A stretch of DNA of 31,644 nucleotides. Source: an uncultured Oscillospiraceae bacterium (lineage in GTDB: Bacteria > Bacillota > Clostridia > Oscillospirales > Oscillospiraceae). Position 1 is the first letter of the stretch, and every line of letters starts with the position of its first letter. The stretch is taken from contig CAJULM010000033.1 in assembly GCA_910587285.1 (NCBI GenBank), positions 1 through 31,644 on the forward strand, in the 5' to 3' direction. The notes beneath the pieces are model-generated. The model did not search any database. It was not told the origin of the DNA and saw only the letters and a list, made by a program, of their open reading frames with translations. Positions 15,305 through 21,793 of this stretch are shown piece by piece. The translations under genes and the position numbers were made by a program.

Positions 15305-16402
15305 ATGAAACACCTAAAGCTGCCGGCGCTGCTGCTGGCTCTTGTTCTGCTGCTCACCCTCGCCGCCTGCAAGCCCGCCGCGGCCGGCCCATCCCAGTCC
15401 CCCTCTGAGGAGCCCTCCCAGTCCGCCCCGCCCAGTGCGGAGCCCACGCAGGAGCCCTCCCCCGAGCCCACTGAAACCCCTAGCAGTGTGGAGCACGGGG
15501 AAATTCGCTTGGCGGTGCTGTCCGGCCCCACCGGCATCGGCGCGGCCAAGCTGCTGGACCGCGTGGACAACAGCCCCGCTGACTTGAGTTACGGCAACTA
15601 TAAATATGATATCTACACCGACAACAGCGAGCTGGTGGCCGGACTGACCAAGGGGGAGATCGACATCGCCACCGTGGCCTCCAATGTAGCTGTGAACCTC
15701 TATAACAAGACGGACGGCGGAGTGCAGATCATCGCCGTGGGCACCCTGGGCGTCCTCCACATTCTGGAGGGGGGCGGCGGAGATACCGTCCACTCCATCG
15801 CCGATTTAGCGGGCAAGACCGTCTACTGCGCCGGCCAGGGTGCCAACCCGGAATATATTCTGCGTTACCTGCTGCGGGAGAACAAGCTTGAGGCGGGCGC
15901 CGATGTAGAGGTGGTCTTCGCCGACGCCTCCGAAATCAGCGCCAAGCTGCTCAGCGGCGACATCCAGTACGCCATGCTGCCCGTCCCCGCCGCCACTGCC
16001 GCTATCGCCAAGGGCGAGGGCAAAATCCGTGCCGCTGTTGACGTGACCGAGGCGTGGGACGCCCTGCAAAACGGCAGCCAGCTGGTGATGACCGCCGTGG
16101 TGGTCCGGACGGAGTTCGCCGAGACCTATCACGACCTGGTGGAGCATTTCCTCACCGATTACGAGGCGTCTATCCAATATGTGAACAACAACGTGGACGC
16201 GGCGGCGGAGCTGGTGGCGGGCTACGGCATCACCCCCAGCGCGGGCATCGCCAAGCAGGCCATTCCCCAGTGCCACCTGGCCTTTATCTCTGGGTCGGAC
16301 ATGATGGGTGCTATTTCCAACTATTTTATAGAACTGTACTCCATCGACCCCGCCGCTGTGGGCGGCTCCCTGCCGGACGACGCCATCTACTACGTCCCCT
16401 GA
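15305..16402 (+). CDS. ABC transporter substrate-binding lipoprotein (TauA/SsuA/NMT1-like)
   Basis: A 365-residue lipoprotein: signal peptide with lipobox LTLAAC (Cys22), a Ser/Pro/Glu linker to about residue 62, then a periplasmic-binding-protein-like fold. Motifs such as IRLAVLSGPTGIGAAKLL, ELVAGLTKGEIDIATVASNVAVNLYNK, LAGKTVYCAGQGANPEYILRYLL and GDIQYAMLPVPAA match the NMT1/SsuA/TauA family, whose ligands include sulfonates, nitrate, taurine and thiamine precursors. The ligand cannot be read here. ATG 15305 follows GGAAAGGAAG and is preferred to the in-frame TTG at 15299. The permease starts 4 nt after its stop. Confidence 0.88.
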   Translation: MKHLKLPALLLALVLLLTLAACKPAAAGPSQSPSEEPSQSAPPSAEPTQEPSPEPTETPSSVEHGEIRLAVLSGPTGIGAAKLLDRVDNSPADLSYGNYKYDIYTDNSELVAGLTKGEIDIATVASNVAVNLYNKTDGGVQIIAVGTLGVLHILEGGGGDTVHSIADLAGKTVYCAGQGANPEYILRYLLRENKLEAGADVEVVFADASEISAKLLSGDIQYAMLPVPAATAAIAKGEGKIRAAVDVTEAWDALQNGSQLVMTAVVVRTEFAETYHDLVEHFLTDYEASIQYVNNNVDAAAELVAGYGITPSAGIAKQAIPQCHLAFISGSDMMGAISNYFIELYSIDPAAVGGSLPDDAIYYVP

Positions 16403-16405
16403 CCC

Positions 16406-17152
16406 ATGAATGAACGCCTCAAAAAATGTTTAAAAGCCGCCATACCCCCAGTCTTTTGGCTGGGGGTATGGCAGCTTGCGGCCTGGTGCGTGAGGCAGGA
16501 GCTTCTTCTCCCCGGCCCCGCTGCGGTAGGACGCAGCCTGCTGGCCCTGGCCGGAACGACGGACTTCTGGCTGTCCGTGGCGGCCACCCTGGGCCGCGTG
16601 GTGCTCGGCCTGCTGTGGGGAGCGGCGGCAGGGACGGCCCTGGCCTTCCTCACCCACTTCTCCTCCTGGGCTAACGCCATCGTCTCCCCAGCGGTGCGGG
16701 TGGTGCGGGCCACGCCGGTGGTGTCTTTTATTCTGCTGGTGTACCTGTGGACCCCTCGGGCTGCCATTCCCTGGGTCATCGCGGGGCTGATGGTGCTGCC
16801 GGTGGTGTGGGGCTCTCTCACGGTGGGGCTGGCCGGGCTGGACGGCAAGCTGCTGGAGCTGGGCCGCGCCTACCGTTTTTCTCAGGGGAAACTGCTGCGG
16901 CTCATCTATCTGCCCGCCCTGCGCTCCCACTTTTCCGCCGGAATGCTCACCGCCTTTGGTTTGGCGTGGAAGTCCGGGGTAGCTGCGGAGGTCATCTGTC
17001 CCCCCAGCCAGGCCATCGGCTCCCGCATTCAGCAGGCCAAGCTGGGCCTGGAGACGCCGGAGCTGTTCGCCTGGACGCTCACCATCGTGGCACTGTCTCT
17101 CACCCTGGAGGGACTGCTCCGCCGACGTCTGGAGGGGGTGAACAGAGTGTGA
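16406..17152 (+). CDS. ABC transporter permease (SsuC/TauC-like)
   Basis: A 248-residue inner-membrane permease with about six spans and the cytoplasmic EAA loop ELGRAYRFSQGKLLRLIYLPALRSHF, which docks onto the ATPase. It is the transmembrane partner of the upstream binding protein. The start at 16406 has little Shine-Dalgarno signal and depends on coupling to the gene just upstream. A 13-bp perfect hairpin lies within codons 12-23 (16439-16472). Its stop overlaps the ATPase GTG start as GTGA. Confidence 0.9.
   Translation: MNERLKKCLKAAIPPVFWLGVWQLAAWCVRQELLLPGPAAVGRSLLALAGTTDFWLSVAATLGRVVLGLLWGAAAGTALAFLTHFSSWANAIVSPAVRVVRATPVVSFILLVYLWTPRAAIPWVIAGLMVLPVVWGSLTVGLAGLDGKLLELGRAYRFSQGKLLRLIYLPALRSHFSAGMLTAFGLAWKSGVAAEVICPPSQAIGSRIQQAKLGLETPELFAWTLTIVALSLTLEGLLRRRLEGVNRV
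16439..16472 (+). repeat. Strong hairpin inside the 5' end of the permease gene
   Basis: A perfect 13-bp inverted repeat (GCCATACCCCCAG at 16439-16451 with CTGGGGGTATGGC at 16460-16472) around TCTTTTGG. It lies within the reading frame, about 35 nt after the start codon, with no T-run after it, so it is not an intrinsic terminator. Confidence 0.75.
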
Positions 17153-17730
17153 TCTCCCTTCATTATTTAACCCTGCGTTATGGAAAACGCCTGGTGTTAG
17201 ACCAGTTTTCCCTACAGCTCCCAGAGCAGGGCATCACCGCCCTGTCCGGTCCCTCCGGCTGTGGCAAGACCACCCTGCTGCGGGTGATGGCAGGGCTGGA
17301 GCGGCCGGAGTCAGGACACATATCCGGCGTCCAGCCCGCCCAAACTGCGTTTTTGTTTCAGGAGGACCGGCTGCTCCCCTGGCGCACAGTAGGCCAGCAC
17401 ATCACCGACATTCTGCCCCGGCCCCGCCGTGGGGAGCTGCCGTTCTGGCTGAACTTCGCAGAATTGTCCGGCGAGGAAAACTCCCACCCCTCCGCTCTGT
17501 CCGGAGGCATGGCCCGCCGGCTGGCCCTGGCCCGGTGCGCAGCGCTGGGTGGAACGCTCCTGCTGCTGGACGAGCCTTTTGCCGGAGTTGACAGCCAGCG
17601 CACCGCCCGCATTTTGAACCGACTGCGGCAGTTAAACGTCCCCATTATACTCACCAGCCACCAGACCGCCGTGCTGAACGCCTGCGATACGGTGATTGAG
17701 CTGGACGGACCGCCGCTTCATCGTGTATAG
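17149..17730 (+). CDS. ABC transporter ATP-binding protein (SsuB/TauB-like)
   Basis: A 193-residue nucleotide-binding subunit. Walker A GPSGCGKTT, Q-loop FLFQEDRLLPW, signature LSGGMARRLALAR, Walker B LLLLDEPFAGVD and switch His (LTSHQ) are all intact. It is shorter than SsuB/TauB (about 250 residues), mainly through a compact helical region and a missing C-terminal extension, yet no catalytic motif is lost. Start is GTG 17149 (GGAGGGGG upstream), overlapping the permease stop; the longer open frame upstream is a different frame of the permease. It completes a binding protein-permease-ATPase importer, ending at the terminator at 17771. Confidence 0.9.
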   Translation: MISLHYLTLRYGKRLVLDQFSLQLPEQGITALSGPSGCGKTTLLRVMAGLERPESGHISGVQPAQTAFLFQEDRLLPWRTVGQHITDILPRPRRGELPFWLNFAELSGEENSHPSALSGGMARRLALARCAALGGTLLLLDEPFAGVDSQRTARILNRLRQLNVPIILTSHQTAVLNACDTVIELDGPPLHRV

Positions 17731-17770
17731 GAAAGGCCCTGGCGCTTGGGAAACATACTGTTAGGAAGTT

Positions 17771-17812
17771 AACACCCGCTGAAAAAAATTGCTTTTCGGC
17801 GGGTGTTGCTTT
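17771..17812 (+). terminator. Terminator of the ABC operon
   Basis: A 15-bp stem with one G-T pair (17771-17785 with 17793-17807) around AAATTGC, then GCTTTA. The promoter of the next gene is nested in its loop and right arm. Confidence 0.82.
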
Positions 17813-17817
17813 ATAAT
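17789..17817 (+). promoter_or_regulatory. Promoter of the HD-domain gene, nested in the terminator
   Basis: TTGCTT (17789-17794), 17-nt spacer, TATAAT (17812-17817). The -35 box begins in the loop of the ABC terminator hairpin. Confidence 0.75.
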
Positions 17818-17856
17818 GAACTGACCGACAAAGTGGAACTCTACAGAGGTGAAAAT

Positions 17857-18420
17857 ATGCGGGAAGATATTTTCGAAAATTTGCGGCATGAAATATATCA
17901 TAGATGCCAAAAGCCAACGAATAAGTTTGGAATGGGCTGCTATTATCACATTATTGCAGTGGTTAAAAATGGGGAAATTCTGGCGGAACAATACGGGGCG
18001 GATAAGGAAATTGTCATGATTGCGGCTTGGTTGCATGATATCGCTTCTATTACAGATTATAGTCTCTATGAACTTCACCATATCCACGGGGCAGAAATGG
18101 CCCATCGCATTCTAAAAGAATACGGTTATGATGACAAAAGGATTTCGTTGGTACAAAAATGTATCAGAAATCACAGAGGCAGTATCAGTTCGGAGAAAAT
18201 CACCCTTGAAGAATTATGTGTTGCCGATGCCGATGCAATCTCACACTTTGATAGTGTTCCGAGTCTTTTATATTTAGCATACGTTCAAAAAGGTATGGGA
18301 ATTGAGGAAGGCAGGACATTTGTAAAAGACAAGTTGACGAGAAGTTTTCAAAAACTATCTGCCGCAAGCAAAAAACACTATCAGGATAAATTTGAAACAG
18401 TTATGGAAGTTTTAGGCTGA
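17857..18420 (+). CDS. HD-domain metal-dependent phosphohydrolase
   Basis: A 187-residue soluble protein with the HD signature: Y-H-I-I-A-V-V near residue 30 (first His), AAWLHDIASIT (HD pair), HHIHGAEMAHRIL, and a later Asp region (LCVADADAIS). HD proteins of this size hydrolyse phosphoester or nucleotide substrates; the substrate is unknown. Start ATG 17857 follows AGAGGTG and lies downstream of the -10 box, excluding the earlier in-frame start. The gene is clearly AT-rich with A/T-ending codons, unlike the GC-rich genes on both sides, and is bounded by two hairpin terminators, which suggests horizontal acquisition. Confidence 0.85.
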   Translation: MREDIFENLRHEIYHRCQKPTNKFGMGCYYHIIAVVKNGEILAEQYGADKEIVMIAAWLHDIASITDYSLYELHHIHGAEMAHRILKEYGYDDKRISLVQKCIRNHRGSISSEKITLEELCVADADAISHFDSVPSLLYLAYVQKGMGIEEGRTFVKDKLTRSFQKLSAASKKHYQDKFETVMEVLG

Positions 18421-18493
18421 CAGCTTCAAGTTTATCGCTCTGTCCTGCGGATACTTTCCCAGAAAGTGTCATAGTGGGTTTATACAGTATAAA

Positions 18494-18537
18494 AAGTGCA
18501 AGACAAACCGAAGCGGTCTGTCTTGCACTTAATTCTT
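18494..18537. terminator. Bidirectional terminator between the HD gene and the ATPase-like gene
   Basis: AAGTGCAAGACA (18494-18505) pairs with TGTCTTGCACTT (18519-18530), with an inner ACCG-AAG-CGGT stem. Flanking A5 (18491-18495) gives a U-tract on the minus strand and AATTCTTT a weaker one on the plus strand. Confidence 0.9.
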
Positions 18538-18573
18538 TCTGGAGTGCGGCCCTTCGCACCGGGGATTTCTCAT

Positions 18574-20661
18574 TCAAAACTGGTTCACCCAGTTGGCAAT
18601 AAGCAGCTCGGGCACCAGCCAGGCCGCCATAAATACCAAAAAATTGGCTACGGTCAGCGATGCGAAGGCCCCGATGGAGGTGAGGTAATAGGTGAGACAC
18701 AGCCCGATCACCGCCCCCGCCAGCGCGAAAATCAGCCCCCATCGGGTGGCCTGACGCAGCCGTCGGCCCCCCACCAGCGCGTCGCAGTAGACGCCCAGCC
18801 CCTCCCGGCTGAGCAGCGCCACAAGCGCTCCGCCACCCTCCGGATTAGGCTTGGACAGCTCCAGCCGGCGACCCACCGGGGGAAACTCCATCTTGTCCAC
18901 CGGCAGCTTGAACTTCTGCCCCAGCAACGTGGGAATCAGGTTCGGATCCCGGGTCGCCAGCACCGGGGACAGCCCCGCCCGCATCAATGCGGACAGGCTG
19001 GGATTTACCGCCCCGTCCATGGCGTAATTCAGCACAAACATCCCGCACAGCTGACCGCTGACGGCGCAGAAAATCGCGTTCTTGATATTGTAGCCCGCGG
19101 GCAGGGTCACTTCCATGATGTGCATATACGCCGCAGTACCCACCAGCACCTCTTTACCACGGATCACCCCTGAGGCCCCGCCCTCATGCCATTCCAGGCC
19201 GGACACCTCCCGGTAGAGCGCACCCTGGGTTCGCAGTAGGTCATGAAAGGGCCGGGTGAGGCCGCAGTCCATTACCCGGAGCATGGTGGCGGTATAGCCC
19301 ACCACCTTTTCCGTTGCCGCGCCGCCGAACACCTTCACCTGGCTCACGGTAATCGAACCGGGAGGAAACAGGTCTAAATCGCTGACAATCGCTCCGCCCG
19401 GGCCGCACTTGGCCGCACCCTGCCAACCCGCCAAGCCTGCGCCCAGCTTGTGTAGCCGCTCCGCCAGCTTCCGGTACGGCAGACCAAAGCACAGCAGCGC
19501 CGACCACGCTCCCCCAGCGGTAAAACAGGCGGAGGCCGCCCACAAAAACCGTCCTGGCACTCCTTGCCCCACCGAGGCGAGCAGCGCACACAGCATACAC
19601 CCTAAAATCAACAGCGGCGCGGCAATACGATAGGCCCTCTGCCCGCCGTCCTCCATCTGGAGCTGGCTTCCGAAGCCCACGCTGGAGCCGGACGCTTTGG
19701 TGTAGGTGGAGCGGTTGGACCACAGTGTCTCATCCCAAGACACCACGTAGGGCGTGCGGGTCTGGGCCGCCGTTTTGGCGGACAGCCGGTCCCCCCGGCG
19801 GCGCTCGTGCGTCCCCCACAGGGCAAAGGCCATCCCCAGCGCCGTCACCGCAGAATAGGGCAGGCAGGCGTATCGGGGCTCCAGCCTTCCGGCTGTGGCG
19901 CCGTCCAATAGGGTGAACAGCCAGGCCAGCACCAGTACGCTCTCCGCCCGAGGGCGCAGGGTGGCCAGCTGGCGCACGCCGCCGACCACAACCTCATAGC
20001 ACAGCAGCCCCACCACCAGCAGCAGCGCAGTGAGAATAAGGGAACGCAGCTGGTAAACGCTCAGGCCCGCATCTTCCACCACCCCGGCCAGACTGGCCCA
20101 AGGCAAAAAGGACACCTCCACAGAGGCTAAAATGGCAATCAATCCCACGAACATCGCCAACCGCACCCGGAAGCCCTGGCCCTTCAGTCCCTTCTGATAC
20201 TGGGCGGCCAGCTTGGCCGGCGGGGTGTCCGGAGGGGCTTCCCTCTGCCGCACCACCCGGAGCTTGTCCCGGTGGGCGCGCTTGCCCTCCTCAGGCAGCT
20301 CCTCCCGGTCCACGCCGGGGATGTACTTTTCCGCCCGGCGGGTGGCCTCGTCCGGCTCCGCCTGGTCATACATATGGTCTGCATAGTGGTCCACCCTGCG
20401 CAGCAGCGTGTGGAGATGGGCGCCGATGGTCCGCCCCACCCCTTCCGGCACAATCTCCGGGATGGGCTTGTCCTCCTTAGGCGTGGTTTTTTTTATCTCC
20501 CGAATGGGGGGCTGGTCCGTCTCATTCTTCGGCGGCGCGGATCTCCCCTCCGGAAATTCCACCACCTTCTTGGATTTTCCATAGTTCCCAGACCCGTATT
20601 CCGCCAGAATCTCGTCCACGGAATATTCCTTCCGGCCCTTCTGATCCCTCTGATCGGACAT
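18574..20661 (-). CDS. P-type-ATPase-like membrane protein lacking the phosphorylation motif
   Basis: A 695-residue protein with a charged, probably disordered N-terminal 160 residues, several membrane spans (first near 170-190), a cytoplasmic region (about 400-620), and two final spans. The cytoplasmic part follows the order of a heavy-metal P-type ATPase. SDLDLFPPGSITVSQVKVF (427-445) stands where DKTGTLT belongs, then GASGVIRGKEVLVGTAAYM (like the N-domain), AMDGAVNPSLSALMRAGLSPVLATRDPN (like the TGD segment), and GGRRLRQATRWGL near the end. The DKTGT aspartate context, TGD and GDGxND are all altered, so transport by phosphorylation looks unlikely. It may be a sensor or scaffold. TAGGAGG precedes the start; rlmB lies upstream with no terminator between. 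The family relation is inferred from motif order. Confidence 0.72.
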   Translation of the reverse strand: MSDQRDQKGRKEYSVDEILAEYGSGNYGKSKKVVEFPEGRSAPPKNETDQPPIREIKKTTPKEDKPIPEIVPEGVGRTIGAHLHTLLRRVDHYADHMYDQAEPDEATRRAEKYIPGVDREELPEEGKRAHRDKLRVVRQREAPPDTPPAKLAAQYQKGLKGQGFRVRLAMFVGLIAILASVEVSFLPWASLAGVVEDAGLSVYQLRSLILTALLLVVGLLCYEVVVGGVRQLATLRPRAESVLVLAWLFTLLDGATAGRLEPRYACLPYSAVTALGMAFALWGTHERRRGDRLSAKTAAQTRTPYVVSWDETLWSNRSTYTKASGSSVGFGSQLQMEDGGQRAYRIAAPLLILGCMLCALLASVGQGVPGRFLWAASACFTAGGAWSALLCFGLPYRKLAERLHKLGAGLAGWQGAAKCGPGGAIVSDLDLFPPGSITVSQVKVFGGAATEKVVGYTATMLRVMDCGLTRPFHDLLRTQGALYREVSGLEWHEGGASGVIRGKEVLVGTAAYMHIMEVTLPAGYNIKNAIFCAVSGQLCGMFVLNYAMDGAVNPSLSALMRAGLSPVLATRDPNLIPTLLGQKFKLPVDKMEFPPVGRRLELSKPNPEGGGALVALLSREGLGVYCDALVGGRRLRQATRWGLIFALAGAVIGLCLTYYLTSIGAFASLTVANFLVFMAAWLVPELLIANWVNQF

Positions 20662-20736
20662 GGATTTCCTCCTATTTTGTGATTGTGCTTCCCGTTGTCA
20701 CGCTTCGCCTGTTCGCCACGCGCGGCTTCGCTCCGC

Positions 20737-21525
20737 TCACGACGGCTCAGCGCTTCCGCGCTGCCGCACGGCCTCGTACAGAACCACTGCCGCCGCCGCC
20801 GAGGCGTTCAGGGAATTGAGCTGCCCCCGCATGGGGATGGACACCAGGAAATCGCACTGCTCCCGCACCAGGCGGCCCATGCCGTCCCCCTCGCTGCCGA
20901 TGACAATGGCGGCGGGGCCCTTCAGGTCCGCTTCATAGAGGCTGGTCCCGCCGTCGGCGGCGGTGCCGAACACCCACAGCCCCTCCTCCTTCAGCTGCTT
21001 GAGCAGAGCCGTGAGGTTGGCCACCCGCGCCACAGGCAGGTAGCTCACCGCTCCGGCACTGGTCTTGGCCACAATGGCCGTAAGCCCGGCGGAGCGCCGC
21101 TTGGGGATGACCACCCCGTGAGCTCCAGCGCACTCGGCGGTTCGGATCACCGCGCCCAGGTTGTGGGGATCGCTGAGCTCATCGCACACTACGATGAGCG
21201 GTGCCTCTCCTTTCTCACGGGCGGCGCGGAGAATATCGTCCACGTCTGCGTACTCCCGGACGGCAGCCACGGCAATAACCCCTTGGTGACTCTTTGTCCG
21301 GCTCATTGCGTCCAATTTGCGCCGGTCCGCCTCGGCGACCACGATTCCCTTCCCCCGCGCCGTGGAGGCGATATGGCCCAGGGTGGCGTCGGTCTCCCCC
21401 CGGGCAATGTAAATTTTATCAATAACGGTTCCGGACCGCAGCGCCTCTATCACCGCGTTGCGCCCTTCAATGAGGCCGTCTGCCTCCGCCTCCTGAATCG
21501 GGCGCCGATTTTTTTCGTCTCGCAT
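20737..21525 (-). CDS. rlmB: 23S rRNA 2'-O-methyltransferase, RlmB/TrmH family
   Basis: A 262-residue SPOUT-class methyltransferase that uses S-adenosylmethionine to methylate a ribose 2'-OH; RlmB acts on G2251 of 23S rRNA. An N-terminal substrate-binding domain (LIEGRNAVIEALRSG...) leads to the knotted catalytic domain with DELSDPHNLGAVIRTAECAG (motif 1, catalytic Asn and Arg), IVIGSEGDGMGRLVRE (motif 2), and IPMRGQLNSLNASAAAAVVLYE (motif 3). The start at 21525 has AAAAGGAG upstream and lies where homology begins; a longer frame extends through the promoter. It is probably co-transcribed with the downstream ATPase-like gene 75 nt away. The exact rRNA target is by family only. Confidence 0.93.
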   Translation of the reverse strand: MRDEKNRRPIQEAEADGLIEGRNAVIEALRSGTVIDKIYIARGETDATLGHIASTARGKGIVVAEADRRKLDAMSRTKSHQGVIAVAAVREYADVDDILRAAREKGEAPLIVVCDELSDPHNLGAVIRTAECAGAHGVVIPKRRSAGLTAIVAKTSAGAVSYLPVARVANLTALLKQLKEEGLWVFGTAADGGTSLYEADLKGPAAIVIGSEGDGMGRLVREQCDFLVSIPMRGQLNSLNASAAAAVVLYEAVRQRGSAEPS

Positions 21526-21576
21526 GGGAAAACTCCTTTTATCCTTCAAGTCTTTTACTGATATATAGACATAGAA

Positions 21577-21605
21577 AGTATACCACAAATCCTGGCACGT
21601 TGAAA
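21577..21605 (-). promoter_or_regulatory. rlmB promoter
   Basis: Minus strand: TTTCAA (21600-21605), 17-nt spacer, TATACT (21577-21582) with an extended GTGG immediately upstream. Confidence 0.58.
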
Positions 21606-21677
21606 GGGGAAAGCGCAATCTTTTTCCCTTCCCCTTTTTTCGTCATAGAAATTTTACACGCTGTCCATGAACATTTC

Positions 21678-21706
21678 TTGTTTTTGTTCTCTAAGTGTGG
21701 TATACT
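21678..21706 (+). promoter_or_regulatory. ftsH promoter
   Basis: TTGTTT (21678-21683), 17-nt spacer ending in extended GTGG, TATACT (21701-21706), 88 nt upstream of the ftsH start. Confidence 0.63.
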
Positions 21707-21793
21707 TCCTTAAATGCCTAAATTTGTTCAGGCAGAGAAATAAAAACAGTTCGGGGCGGTTTTGCCCTTCCCGAGCTTTAAGGAGGCACACCT

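Noticed and set aside
20662..20736. Terminator or repeat between rlmB and the ATPase-like gene.
   Set aside because: GC-rich short inverted repeats without a T-run; read-through seems more likely.
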